Shown here: positions 23,370 through 33,886 of the stretch, piece after piece
Numbering within the stretch: the stretch's first letter is position 1
Layout: every line of letters starts with the position of its first letter
NCBI GenBank assembly: GCA_950022655.1
Contig: OX465582.1
Coordinates: 95,308,704-95,372,703 of the forward strand
Length of the DNA: 64,000 bases
DNA from: Alentia gelatinosa
Lineage: Eukaryota > Annelida > Polychaeta > Phyllodocida > Polynoidae
Direction of reading: 5' to 3'
Program-made: the position numbers and the translations under genes
Notes under the pieces: generated by a model
What the model saw: the letters and a program-made list of their open reading frames with translations, nothing else
Databases searched by the model: none
Told to the model about the DNA's origin: nothing

Positions 23370-23740
23370 ATATTGACTGTTTTCAACAGTCGTATGTCTT
23401 GAGAAGTTGACGCATAGTAATATCCGAGCGCAGGAGAGGCTATTGCGTAGGGTCAAGTCCGAGGATCATACAACTACTTTTATATGAAACCCGACTATAT
23501 TGTTTTTATTATGCACCTTTTCCTGACCAGTTGCGTTCCGATATTAGTTCATTTGCGTAAGCACTATTTTTTTCATATGCACTATTTTTTCCGTATGCAC
23601 CGGTTTTTGCAGCCCAGAGCATCCGGGTACGGTTATAAACCTTTTTTTTTTCTTAGTATTTTATTGCATTCAATTCATACAAATTGCTCTTCCATGCAAT
23701 GTATAACTCCAACGAACACAATATACATCAGATTTTTACA
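23370..23740. mobile_element. Family D2 fold-back, copy 1
   Basis: Carries CAACAGTCGTATGTCTTGAG, AGTTGACGCATAGTAATATC, an apex around CCGAGCGCAGGAGAGGCT, GGTCAAGTCCGAGGATCATA and TTATTATGCACCTTTTCCTG. The same blocks lie in reverse at 53125-53500. The TTGACGC..GTAAT core is also in family D. Confidence 0.65.
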
Positions 23741-23744
23741 ATGA

Positions 23745-24690
23745 TTTCTACTCGCTCAATCATTTTGCTATCGAAATAAGATACCAAGTAAGTATTAGTA
23801 TACAACAAAAACTGTACAGATAGCATGGACATTTTAGCCCAGGTATTTCAGTCACTCTTGCTACGGTAGCGGTAGGAACATATATACATATACGCTTAGT
23901 GGGCAGTTTGAGATGTTTGTCCTATGTGTTTGCTATGGACACTATGTATAAGGTGGATAATATAATGGCATTCAATATTCCGCTCGAGAAATATGTCCCC
24001 TTTTTACTGACCATAACTGACATCCCTGATGACATAAGAGAAAGACCTTTTTTTTGCTCTTATTTATCCTCTAAACATAGTCAGCAAATTTGCCGGTATG
24101 ATGTACTCTTACAGCATGGATCTGTGTTAGATTCATTCATACATTCAGCCAGGTTTAACATACAGTTGGTTGTATACAATACATGTTAAGTAATCATGAA
24201 TGTTCAGAATGATATCGTCAATGATAAACCTCAGTTATTGATCTACTATTTTTACTGTTAACATGGTTGAATTTGATTAAAAGAAAATAGAAAAGGAACC
24301 TGGTGAAACACCATATACCACTGAACGAAAACTAATAAATTATCATAGAATCTAAAAAGTAATTGCATTTGAATTTGTATACATTTTTTAATATATATAT
24401 TGTTACAAACGGATTTTCATCTCTGACCAGTGACCCAAAAGTTTCGAAATATAGCATCTAAAAAGTAATTGCATTTGAATGTGTATACAATTATATTGTT
24501 TGGACTTATATAGAAGTATTTGAGAAGTGCCAAAAGACACCTCTGGATAAATCCGACGCTTTTTTTTTCTTTATTTCTTTATATAATTTTTTTTTTCAAA
24601 TTTGAACGTATATTATATAGAAGGATTAAGGAGGTTCTTCTGCTATGTAGACATACGCTGTGTTGTGACACGCGTGAATTTGATGGTGAT
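23745..24690. other. No recognised gene
   Basis: AT-rich. A short direct repeat (ATCTAAAAAGTAATTGCATT then TGAAT) occurs at 24350 and 24458, 108 bases apart. There is no supported coding. Confidence 0.4.
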
Positions 24691-24905
24691 AAAATGCGGG
24701 GCCCTTCACGGAGGTGGTGCCTGGCGATACGCCGGCATTTATCATACACACAGTGGAGACCAACAGTGATGATGGGGTAGGGACTGAGGGCGACTCCTAT
24801 CGGGCAGGTAGCGCATAATGGGACACCTGTGGCGGACGCGTGGTGGACCGGTGGGTTGAGGGGAGGTGGGGTGATGGGGGTGGGTAGAGGGAGAGGGCTG
24901 ATAGG
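24690..24905. promoter_or_regulatory. GC-rich, purine-rich islet
   Basis: GGGGCCCTTCACGGAGGTGG through GGGTAGAGGGAGAGGGCTG. It contains CACCTGTGGCGG and a long G/A-rich tract that could form triplex or quadruplex DNA. Function unknown. Confidence 0.2.
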
Positions 24906-25059
24906 GAAGAGGGAGGGGTACATTTACTGAAGTGATAATCATACCCCACAATACCCCTTAAAAGATGTGTATCATTTTACATTCGTTCACACAAATAAAT
25001 GCACACCGTAAACCTAAAATTTCTTATTACCCACCTAATTACGGAGTCTCTATATGAAA

Positions 25060-25350
25060 TCTATGCAACCTACAGGTTGCTACTGAGTAGAATACGGAAG
25101 GCTGTATTCTAGTCATTTTCCGTATTCTAGTCAGTAGATATATGGCATTTTCTGCCACCTCACGGGCTAATGAGGAACTATTTCATATAAACAATACACG
25201 GCGCTTATATCAAGTTTCTAAACATTTGCACGATTTTTCTCCTAATAATTAGTCGATAAGTGAGTGATAAATACGACATAACCATGATTTTGATCTGTGT
25301 GGCCATATCTTCCTTGTAGTTGACACTCGCTAACGCTCGAAGTTTTACTA
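25060..25350 (+). repeat. Family R, copy 2
   Basis: It matches 1430-1514 plus 2035-2195 without the intervening 500 bases. It has an internal palindrome, GAATACGGAAGGCTGTATTC next to TTTTCCGTATTC, and ends CACTCGCTAACGCTCGAAG. Confidence 0.72.
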
Positions 25351-25424
25351 CACCTTGGAATTACTACACGATTCAAATGCGATGGGATACGAGCTCTGAC
25401 CATAAACTTTCATAGGTTTCCTCT

Positions 25425-25747
25425 ATAGACCCTCCAGACGTTACTAAACTCCCTATTATCGCCCCGGGTAAGTACAGTGTCCGCTCCCGACTGGCTGGCC
25501 ATACTACGACCGCATGAACCACAGTTTTCCGATTTATGATTGGAAAAACTGAAAACAATTTAGGGTTTACATGTAGAATTAGCTGAAATTTCCATTTCCG
25601 GCATCGGATTTCCAATTTGAAGATTTATGAAAACCTTTAAACTGCAATAATTGTGGGTTATGCGTCAAGGGTCTATCACTATTCAACGATGGCAACCAGC
25701 GAACACTGGATCCTGTAAATAGACTGAATTATGGGATACCTCAATAG
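25425..25747 (+). repeat. Family P, copy 2
   Basis: Nearly identical to 12856-13165 over about 310 bases. A short family B remnant (CGATTCAAATGCGATGGGAT, ACGAGCTCTGACCATAAACT) lies just upstream at 25368-25425. Confidence 0.85.
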
Positions 25748-25749
25748 GG

Positions 25750-26400
25750 TCTATAGTATATTGCCAGCACATATGAACACAAGCGACCATGAACCCCGCA
25801 AATGCTCCCTCCCTCATCAATTGGCACTGACCAGGTACTGAATGACCATCAGACGTCCACTGACCCACACACCCCGATCTCCGCCTCCATACCTTGATGG
25901 TCTCCTGTACCCATCACTAACTCCTCCCCTACTCACAGCACCGTCTGGAAACCAGCCAGATCACCTGCTGGTTGCCGGTCGGCTTAGCGTTTATGGCAGA
26001 TTTCCGCGGGTTAATGTATGAAAACAGTGAGTTTACCAGCGTTTAGACCTGGTACTATAAAGCAGCAGGGTTCCTGGGTCGGGAACTCATTGCACGTGAG
26101 TTTGAATGGGTTTAGTGTCAAATAGCCCCCACCAGATGACGTTTTGATCACTCAGTAAGTGGAAGATGACCGTGCCCCCTGGTGTGAGGAATTGGAGTTG
26201 CTTCCCGCCGACAGGAATGTCAACAAGCGTGCTCGGGACGAAAGTCGTCTGGGTTCCTTAGTAACGAGAAGCGGAATATTAATGAGTAATATAAAACCAA
26301 ATTTAGAGAACTTTAAGGTGAGCCATCAGGATTAAATCGTTAGTGAGTGTAGATTTATCTCATTACCATATAGAAAGGCTAGTGGAGGTTAAACCAACGA
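25750..26400. other. No recognised gene; CTCF-like site
   Basis: Moderate GC. CCGTGCCCCCTGGTGTGAGG at 26170-26189 resembles a CTCF core on the minus strand. There is no supported exon. Confidence 0.35.
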
Positions 26401-26407
26401 GTTTATT

Positions 26408-26705
26408 ATCTTTATCTCACCCCTGGTATTTTTGTCCCATAGCCTAAAAATTGGGAACTCGTTCTCCATGCCCCTACGAGTATTGCAGTACGTTTTCCAT
26501 CGTCCATATCCTGTGTGTCATCCATTCTTTTATTGTATACAAGGGTGACTAAATACAGAAAGCAACTCGTTTTGGTCAAAGTTATTATTCTCTGTTTGAA
26601 TGCTACGTGATATTCACTCGGCTGTCGCCTCGTTCATATTACTCCGCATCAAACTCGTAGGGAACGAAACTTTGACTGAAACTTGTTGGTTTCATCTTTA
26701 ATACT
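26408..26705 (+). mobile_element. Family A fold-back MITE (near consensus)
   Basis: Module 1: TTTATCTCACCCCTGGTATT, CCATAGCCTAAAAATTGGGA, ACTCGTTCTCCATGCCCCTA, ending in a degenerate GGGTGACTAAATACAG. Module 2: TTTTGGTCAAAGTTATTATT, TGAATGCTACGTGATATTCA, apex CTCGGCTGTCGCCTCGTTCA, the matching right arm, and TTGGTTTCATCTTTAAT. Confidence 0.9.
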
Positions 26706-27009
26706 CAATGGTCAAACACAACTTTCACAAGCCAAATAGGATTTCATTCACCCAGCAGATCTTTCGTGGCCCTAGCGCTTAAGTAGAACGTATGATCTCT
26801 GCTAGGAGAGTGATAGGATTTAATTTCATTTTGAAAGAAGTAGCCTCGTTTTTGAGGTACTAATCAAAGGTCAGTATCAAATGTAGGCTTGCTTCTGTGA
26901 GTAATATGGCATTGATATGACTTGGACACAAGAGGCTCTCAGAGAATGAGGTATCTTCTTCTACCGATCTATAATTTACGTTGATTTGTAAAGCACATCA
27001 AAGTGTTTC

Positions 27010-27160
27010 CTCTAAGGGTCCAGTCGAGGCGGAGTAATTGGTAGTTTGTGAACGAGCACACTGAGAGAGGCGGGGTGCAGGAGGTGTGGCCTGGTGACCA
27101 GCCTGGAGGCCATGGTCAGTGGTGAGAACAGTAAGCACACACTGACCAGTCACCTTCTAT
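27010..27160. promoter_or_regulatory. GC-richer islet, unassigned
   Basis: CAGTCGAGGCGGAGTAATTG through CAGTCACC. It includes GAGAGGCGGGGTGC and paired GGTGACCAG/CTGGAGGCC. No exon was recognised. Listed only because it stands out from the AT-rich flanks. Confidence 0.15.
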
Positions 27161-27162
27161 AG

Positions 27163-27580
27163 GGCACAGAGTGATTGCTAGTTCTGCCATCATCCGCCAG
27201 GAAATTGTTGGGGTTTTTTAATAGTTTTTTTTAATTATTTAAGTTCATCATCGATTTCTGTGTGATATCGTTCTTCCAGGTTGTCCCTTTTACATCGAAA
27301 TGGCATCAGCTTATACCATTGGAAGAACTATATCACACAGAAATGGATAATAAAATCAAATAAAAAAACAACATTGTAGGATAGTAGTCGGGCAACAGCC
27401 ATTATTATCTGGTGTTATAATCTATAGATAATCGTGAGACGAGCCTTAAGCCCCATGGTAAGCCAAAAAAACATGTTTTTAATCAATCCATTGATAACTA
27501 GACCCAGCACCTAGTGTTTGGCTTGGCATCGGGGGGCAAAATGGCCACTTCCATAACGCAATAGCTGTGTACCTACTACT
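27163..27580 (+). repeat. Family Q, copy 1, with a nested hairpin element
   Basis: It matches 62270-62560 (GGGCACAGAGTGATTGCTAG, CATCATCCGCCAGGAAATTG, ATAATCTATAGATAAT, ATCCATTGATAACT, CATCGGGGGGCAAAATGG). Copy 2 is continuous at AAATTG; here about 165 bases intervene (27208-27375) as a hairpin (TTTCTGTGTGATATCGTTCT / AGAACTATATCACACAGAAA). That hairpin is the nested insert. Confidence 0.8.
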
Positions 27581-27904
27581 AGACACGACAAATAATGATA
27601 TACATCTTAAACTACATGTAGTTGTTGACCACAGTTGCTATGGAGTTAGACGCATGCAGATGTAGCCGATATCAAAAGAGATCTGGTTTTATCAGTTAGT
27701 AAACCAAATGAGACATAAAACCAAGTAGACTGAATATTTATTATTAGATGGCTTAATTCCAACATACTGCTACGGATAATAAAGATATATGTACATGTGT
27801 ATATCTCTCTCCAGATCAGTTTCAATTCATTTTTCAATACTTTTCACCTCACATCTGTCTGGTCTAAGGTATATTTCATCAATAAGTAGAAAATAAGTAA
27901 ATAA

Positions 27905-28075
27905 TATTCTGGTTTTGGTGTAGAGACAAGGCGGCTTCGCGACCAACGAAAAAACAATTCCCTACCGAAAAATGTAGAGACCCCCATCTCCAACGAGAGA
28001 GGGTTCCTCTGAATTATTTATCCCTTCCCCCAACAGGGAGGAAAAAACTTTTTTATCAACCAATATTCTTGTTTG
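27905..28075. other. Hairpin-rich intergenic sequence
   Basis: Includes GGCGGCTTCGCGACC and a stretch similar in style to 42240-42380 (CCTACCGAAAAATGTAGAGA, ACCCCCATCTCCAACGAG, AGGAAAAAACTTTTTTATC). Probably a degenerate fold-back. The boundaries are unclear. Confidence 0.3.
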
Positions 28076-28085
28076 GGGGTTTATA

Positions 28086-28171
28086 TTAGGCAGACGGGTG
28101 TGGGTTGTAGAGGATGTATAGTGTACATCTCAAGGTACATGGGAAGGATGTGGGTTGTAGAGGGTGTATAC
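28086..28171. repeat. Minisatellite (50 bp), left fragment of about 2 units
   Basis: GGGTGTGGGTTGTAGAGGAT and GGATGTGGGTTGTAGAGGGT units ending GGGTGTATAC, identical in type to the array at 28532. The array is continuous if the family C element between is removed. Confidence 0.9.
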
Positions 28172-28531
28172 TTAGGAGAAACCAAACGAGAGTTAGTGGT
28201 GTTGTTGTTTATCGCACGACGGTAAAGTCGCATATTACTGCGCGAGGCGAAGCCGAGTGCAGTGATATGCGACTTTGCCACAGTGCAATAAAAAACACGA
28301 CTAACTCGAGTTTGGTTTAGAATTTATCCTACCCCGTCTAAATTACTTCAGCAAATCAAGAAATAACACAAAACTCGCTGATAATCAGTGATAATCATTG
28401 GTCGCTTTTCAAATGACATCATTTGACAACTGTATCCCACTAGAGTGATAAATTTCATTTTCCTGCACCATAGACCAAATACAGTCCGCAAATGTTAAGC
28501 CTATGGTTTTCTTTTATTAGGGATAGGATAA
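28172..28531. mobile_element. Family C composite fold-back inserted in the minisatellite
   Basis: Left palindrome (28178-28318): AACCAAACGAGAGTTAGTGG / AACTCGAGTTTGGTT arms, TCGCATATTACTGCG / AGTGATATGCGA, and apex GAGGCGAAGCCGAG holding GCGAAGC at 28247-28253. Right module: TTTATCCTACCCCGTC to GGGATAGGATAA, with AATGTTAAGCCTATGG near its end. It sits exactly between GTATAC and AGTAGAG of one 50-bp unit. Confidence 0.9.
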
Positions 28532-29150
28532 AGTAGAGTTCGGGGTAGATGGGAGGGGTGTGGGTTGTAGAGGGCGTAGAGTGTACAGTTCGGGGTACAT
28601 GGGAAGGGTGTGGGTTGTAGAGGGTGTATACAGTAGAGTTTGGGGTACATGGGGAGGATGTGGGTTGTAGAGGGTGTATACAGTAGAGTTTGGGGTACAT
28701 GGGGAGGATGTGGGTTGTAGAGGGTGTATACAGTAGAGTTTGGGGTACATGGGGAGGATGTGGGTTGTAGAGGGTGTATACAGTAGAGTTTGGGGTACAT
28801 GGGGAGGATGTGGGTTGTAGAGGGTGTATACAGTAGAGTTTGGGGTACATGGGGAGGATGTGGGTTGTAGAGGGTGTATACAGTAGAGTTTGGGGTACAT
28901 GGGGAGGATGTGGGTTGTAGAGGGTGTATACAGTAGAGTTTGGGGTACATGGGGAGGGTGTGGGTTGTAGAGGGTGTATACAGTAGAGTTTGGGGTACAT
29001 GGGAAGGGTGTGGGTTGTAGAGGGTGTATACAGTAGAGTTTGGGGTACATGGGAAGGGTGTGGGTTGTAGAGGGTGTATACAGTAGAGTTTGGGGTACAT
29101 GGGAAGGGTGTGGGTTGTAGAGGGTGTATACAGTACAGCTCGGAGTACAC
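28532..29150. repeat. Minisatellite, 50 bp x about 12
   Basis: The unit is TGGGTTGTAGAGGGTGTATA, CAGTAGAGTTTGGGGTACAT, GGGGAGGATG. CAGTAGAGTT recurs every 50 bases from 28631 to 29081, with diverged end units. Middle units are almost identical. Since 50 is not a multiple of 3 and the unit lacks minus-strand stops, all three minus frames stay open and give false Pro/His/Thr/Tyr-rich proteins. Confidence 0.97.
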
Positions 29151-29154
29151 AGGC

Positions 29155-29340
29155 GGCCAGTGACAGCTGGGACCTGACTGTGGTGTGGTGGTGATGATAA
29201 TGGCCTGGTATCAGGTGGGACATCAGTCCACCCATCAGGAAGGTGACCAGGCTGGACAAATCACTCACCCACGTGCCTCGGGCACAACCTCCCTGCACGG
29301 AATTCCGGGGGTGGGGGAGGGAGGGGGGGGGGGTCATCTT
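29155..29340. other. GC-richer flank of minisatellite with G-run
   Basis: CACCCACGTGCCTCGGGCAC (E-box in inverted context), then GGGGGTGGGGGAGGGAGGGG with further G, a strong G-quadruplex candidate at about 29307-29333. No gene. Confidence 0.35.
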
Positions 29341-29394
29341 ACCTTTAGTCCCCGTGTTTAATCTCAACACATTCAGAAGATACAAAAACATAAT

Positions 29395-30035
29395 ACTAAT
29401 TTAAAGTCAAAACATGAAGTGTAGATGGGCTCAACAAAGTCAAAAATTGAAGGGTAAATGATAAAATTATCATTTTACATTATATTCCATTTCTGTGTGA
29501 TAGAGTTCAATGATATAAATAAATTCCATCCATTTTACATCGAAGTCAACAGTATGATTATTATCAACCCGTAGATTATTATCGAGTTGTGTGGCTTGTA
29601 CAAGCATGGTAGGTCGTTCGATATTTACTATATACCCGAAATTAAGAAAAATCATAAATTTCATTTGGTTTAACAACTAATATTTCAATAAACAAAGGCT
29701 AATAATTAAAGGCCGATGGACATTGTCTCAGCTGCAGGGTTACCTATGCTGGTTTTCGTTGGACGTTCTTCACGATGTATTTTGTCTAAGGGATGTGGTG
29801 TGGGATATGGAATGCTTTACTTGAGAATGGGAAGAGACATGGGATACTCTACTGGGAAATACAAAGAGACCGACTATATTTCACTGGTGAATATTATAGG
29901 ACAATTGCAGTTTTCACAAGAGAACAATACTGTGTGATATATGTTTCTTGAGACTACGAAATTACCACTAGAATTCAAACAAACATTTGCGAAACTAGAA
30001 ATTGAATACAATATATGGGAAGAAAATACAAGGCT
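29395..30035. other. No recognised gene
   Basis: AT-rich. TTCCATTTCTGTGTGATAGA at 29487 is related to the hairpin nested in family Q. A 73-codon plus-strand frame at 29716 has no family motif. Confidence 0.35.
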
Positions 30036-30037
30036 AT

Positions 30038-30335
30038 ATTATCTCATTCCTGGTATTTTTGTCCTTTAGGATTAATATTGGGAACTTGTTCTCCATGCCC
30101 CTACAAGTATTTCAATCCGTTCTTCATGGTCTATATCCCGTACAAAGCCCATTCCTTTAGTGTATACAGGGATGAGATAAATACAGAAATCAACTCATTT
30201 TAGTCAAATAAGTCATTCACCAACTCGTTTGAATGCTATGCGATATTCACTAGGCTGTCGCCTCTTTCATATCACACATCAAACTCGTGGAGAACGACGA
30301 CTCTGACCAACACGTTTTGGTTTCTTCTTTAGTGT
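30038..30335 (+). mobile_element. Family A fold-back MITE
   Basis: ATTATCTCATTCCTGGTATT, AATATTGGGAACTTGTTCTC, ACAGGGATGAGATAAATACA, TAGTCAAATAAGTCATTCAC, apex TAGGCTGTCGCC and the end TTTGGTTTCTTCTTTAGTG. A further tail fragment (GTGGAGAACGACGACTTTGA) lies at 30440-30490. Confidence 0.87.
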
Positions 30336-30534
30336 CATATGATAGAGCGAGCGTGAAATAATTCTTAAGGTTGTGAGTTTATGTTTGGAGACATGGACCC
30401 AACGAGATGTAAAATACCATTAAAAAAATACCATAAAACTAGTGGAGAACGACGACTTTGACCAAAAAAAGTTGGTACCTTCTTTAGTATTTGATATATG
30501 TGGTAACTTTGAATAGGAAGGTCTTCTCAGTGGA

Positions 30535-31135
30535 CCATGACACACCCAGCCAAGCACTAAATGCCCGCCCCTACACACCGCACACACAGGGTGGTCATGC
30601 AGGTGTGTGGCTCGAGGGGGACCACCCCCCTGAACCCCCTACCTGCCAATTAGCACCTCAGCTATCGGGGGAGCGGTAGGGGTGCTATCTCCGAAACAAC
30701 TGACAAATTACTGGGCAGGATGAATACCCGATCTTCAGTACTTTATAATGGGGTCTCTAAATCCGGATTCTTTCACACGCCGAAATTGTATTCTTGAAGA
30801 AAAGTATTTTATTTAACTTTAAATGCTATTGGATATACTCTATCACGAGGCAACTAGCATTTTATGTGATTGAAACGTTGTCGCCATAAGTATTTTATGA
30901 ATGATTAACGCAAACTTGCATGTTATTGTTAACTATTTCACACAGATAAAGAAATAAGAGATGCCAGTTGACAATACAATTGATTAGAATATTCGCTCAT
31001 GGTGCTTCTGTATGTAACAGTACACTAAATATGAAAAGAAGAGATCCAATGATAAATCATGTGAAGTGTGAAGAAAAAGTACAACCACATGAGTTATCTT
31101 AATAAGTGATGGCATTTATCATCAGGACCGGCTTT
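30535..31135. other. No recognised gene; GC-richer at 30535-30690
   Basis: The GC-rich part has CAGGTGTGTGG and CCACCCCCCTGAACCCCC, then CTACCTGCC and GCACCTCAG. The rest is AT-rich. No coding supported. Confidence 0.3.
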
Positions 31136-31136
31136 T

Positions 31137-31430
31137 CGACTAATATCCTACCCTTAATTAAAAAAAAAAGCCATAGGCTTAACATGGGATTTGTCACAGG
31201 TGAGACATAAAGTATTGTTTATGTCACTTCTTTCTAATGCTGAAAAAAGTGGAAACGGGGTAGGATAAAATCTAGACGGCACTCGTTTGATTTGGAGTTT
31301 ACTTATGTCGCTCATTTTGTGGGCTCTCTAATGCCACTCGTCTTTGACTCGTAAAATTACAGAGCCAACAAAATGTGTGATATAAATAATCTCAGACTCA
31401 AACTCGTGACGTCTCTTGATATTGCTTAGC
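31137..31430. mobile_element. Family C composite fold-back, diverged copy
   Basis: ATATCCTACCCTTAATTA, CCATAGGCTTAACATGGGAT, then GAAACGGGGTAGGATAAAAT closes the inner module. The outer palindrome is GGGCTCTCTAATGCCACTCG against CGTAAAATTACAGAGCC. Same terminal motif as 28172 and 55600. Confidence 0.7.
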
Positions 31431-31619
31431 CTTTTTCAAACAGTAGACCAAATTTGAAAAGAAGTTGCCCAAAAATAGTTGAGACGTATATGTATAGGTA
31501 TGCGACGCGGTTATGTATGTGAGGAAAGTACACAGGAGTTTAGTGGGTATTTGTAGAAGCCCAGTCGAGGCTGCCCGTGTCATTACCTCGTTCTTTTATT
31601 CACCTGGGCGAGATAAATG

Positions 31620-31960
31620 AATAGATCAGACACCTGTGGTGGGGAACCAGTCAGGTCCCCGTCAACTCTACCAGGCGGGCGGGGAACCAGTGGGTAGACG
31701 CTGAACGGACGCGGGATGGACGCTTTGCCCGGAGGCGTGTCACTCTTCAAGCAGAGATCCTGTGCTCTACTTCATGCGGCTGCTTGTATTAGTTAGCGCT
31801 AGAGGTACTCTGACGTTAGCTCTGGTGCACTCGCCTAGTTGTTCTTCCTACTACCAGAGTCAGAATCTCTGCTGGAAGAGTGAATCATTCTGCCAGCGGA
31901 TCTTTTGTCGTGGTAGTCTCTTTTCAACAGGCTATTGTCGTGGTTGGAGATTGTAGTACT
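31620..31960. repeat. GC-richer segment plus family M block
   Basis: 31620-31745 repeats GGGGAACCAGT(C/G) twice and is CpG-rich. 31745-31960 (GCAGAGATCCTGTGC.. TTAGCGCTAGAGG.. CTCTGACGTTAGCTCTGG.. AGAATCTCTGCTGGAAGAGT) recurs in part at 58735-58790 and 26745-26815. Confidence 0.4.
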
Positions 31961-32157
31961 CTCGTAGCCCCCTGTCCATATCATTACTTTCTTTTGTTGT
32001 GTATTTTGATACCAGGGAGTTAGACTTTGTTATCAATTACCTAAGTTGATAAGGTTTTGTAGTGAGTTTTCATGGTTTATATTCCACTATGTACCACCAG
32101 TATACCCCGCCTTGAGATAATTGGCTCGAGCTCTCTGGCCAGAAAGCAATCGAACCA

Positions 32158-32811
32158 GGGGCCCGTTTCAATAGAATGGGTCACTAAGCCACTTAGTGAC
32201 ATGTAGAGTGACTCAAATAGTGACAGGAATAGTGACAAAATTTAATTCTCGTTGCAAAAGGCATGTCACTATTGGGGTGGTGTGTCCGTTCACTATTGGT
32301 GACATAGTGACATTGCTGCTTGGGCCTTACAATGGATGGTGTTACTGCTATCGGGAACAAGTGGTGTCAAGGTAAAGGTCACTGGATAAATTATTGACTG
32401 CGCTTGAATAATTTTACACTGGACACTAGAGCAGCATTTTCTCTGACAAAATTCAAATGTGAATATTGTTGGATTGCATGAGCCAATCTCCTTCATATTT
32501 GGCATGTTTATAAGTTGTACGTGTCCCTAACTGGGGTTAAAGTTTCATAGCTTTATTCCTATGGTAAGTAAAGTTATGTGTTTGTGACATCAAAAACGAG
32601 AGGGTATACCCTCTCGCTATTTAAGACACTACAGTGACCCTGTTAGTGACTGGACAGCCACTTCTGAAATGGTACAAGCCACTATTTGCGCCTATCTCTT
32701 ACCCAATGTCCCACAAACGGTTGTCCCTTAACTACTGCAACGCGAAGTACCGCTATTGTGTCACTAAACCAAATAACGGACGTCCTACAGACTATTGAAA
32801 CGGGTCCCAGA
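32158..32811. mobile_element. Family I element, about 0.65 kb
   Basis: The termini are inverted: GGGGCCCGTTTCAATAG at the left and CTATTGAAACGGGTCCC at the right. Just inside the left end are repeated GTCACTA/TAGTGAC motifs (AGTGACATGTAGAGTGACTC and AATAGTGACAGGAATAGTGA). No open frame with a family motif. A short relative of the terminus (GGGGCCCGTTTGAAAAACTA) is at 17785. Confidence 0.8.
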
Positions 32812-32814
32812 CCA

Positions 32815-33130
32815 ACCCCTAAGTCGGAGACAGGGGTTGGTTGCCAATCTAAGTGCGTCTGTGTACGCCGTGCCTCCTAGCGGATACCCCGGGAACCAGC
32901 GTAGCCGCCCACACCTCATTACCCTCCGGGGGGACAACAATCCCGTGACACCTCACTTTCTTCCGTTACTAAGGCGACGCTGTGCCACTGGTGTCCGGCA
33001 CGCTTGAGGCTTTTTACCTTGGCGCACACTCAGAGGAGTAATCTATTGACACTGTCATCACAGAGTAGTCATCGAATACTTTAAGGTGACCTGGGTGGCC
33101 CTGGGATTGGTATTGGGGTGTGCTTTGAGG
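32815..33130. other. GC-richer segment without recognised gene
   Basis: CpG-rich (CGCCGTGCCTCCTAGCGGAT, CCGGGAACCAGCGTAGCCGC). A 70-codon frame at 32795 has no family features. Possibly regulatory. Confidence 0.25.
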
Positions 33131-33241
33131 GGAATGGGTAATTGAAGTTTAAAATGATTTTAGAGTTTAGATTTTGTACCTACCCGCCTGCCGCGGTGCA
33201 CCGCAATCCTATAAAGTTTTCTGAAGTTCATTTTCACGTAT

Positions 33242-33334
33242 ATTTGATGAACTGGGACAGAAGCAGTCCGTCATTTGATGAACTGGGACAGAAGCAGTTC
33301 GTCATTTGGTGAACTGGGATAGAAGCAGTTCGTC
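33242..33334. repeat. Tandem repeat, 31 bp x 3
   Basis: Three units of ATTTGATGAACTGGGACAGA then AGCAGTTCGTC, differing at one to three bases (GTCCGTC/GTTCGTC, GATGA/GGTGA). Confidence 0.95.
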
Positions 33335-33637
33335 AGGCTAAAGTCTATTTAAACCATAAACATGCACTAGCTGTTATTGCGTTGAGACGGAAGGATACTT
33401 AACATTAATTATAGCGATAGTGTTACTGTTTTATGGAAGTTCTTTCTAGGTTTTGCATTCAATAACCAGTTTAATTATCAGAATTTACTTTATTCATGTG
33501 CCTTTATTGTGCAGGTAAATAAGTTGGCTGGGGAATGTATACTCAGAGTGTATGTTACTGCAGGGTATCCCTTTACATGGGTTTTCCGTTTGTCAATTTG
33601 GTTATATCATATATTATACCAACAAACAAAGCAACAG

Positions 33638-33886
33638 ACCATAGGCTTAACATTGGGAACTCGTTCTCCATGCTCTTACAAGTATTGCAGTCTGATCTCC
33701 ATGGTCAGTATCCACATTCTTTTAGTGTGTATAGGGGTAAGATAAATACAGGAAGCAACTCGTCAAAATCATGGTTCTCCAACTCGTTTAAATGCTACAT
33801 GATATTCACTTGACTGTCGCCTAATTCATATCTCTCGTGAAGAACGACGACTTTGACCAAAACCTTTTGGTTCCTTCTTTAGTCAT
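33638..33886 (+). mobile_element. Family A fold-back MITE, 5' truncated
   Basis: Begins inside module 1 (GACCATAGGCTTAACATTGG) and lacks the TTTATCTCACCCC end. It keeps TAGGGGTAAGATAAATACAG, the AACTCGTTTAAATGCTACAT arm and GACTTTGACCAAAACC. A second, shorter tail (33945-34050: CCAACTCG..GTTGCCTTGTTCATATCACT..TTGACTAAAACTTGTTGGG) follows. Confidence 0.85.

Noticed and set aside
22739..23456. Many overlapping Tyr-Ile frames on both strands
   Set aside because: They are translations of the (TA)n and (TG)n microsatellites in the tandem duplication.
28455..29391. 231- to 296-residue Pro/Tyr/His-rich minus-strand proteins
   Set aside because: Frame-independent translation of the 50-bp minisatellite; all three frames are open.
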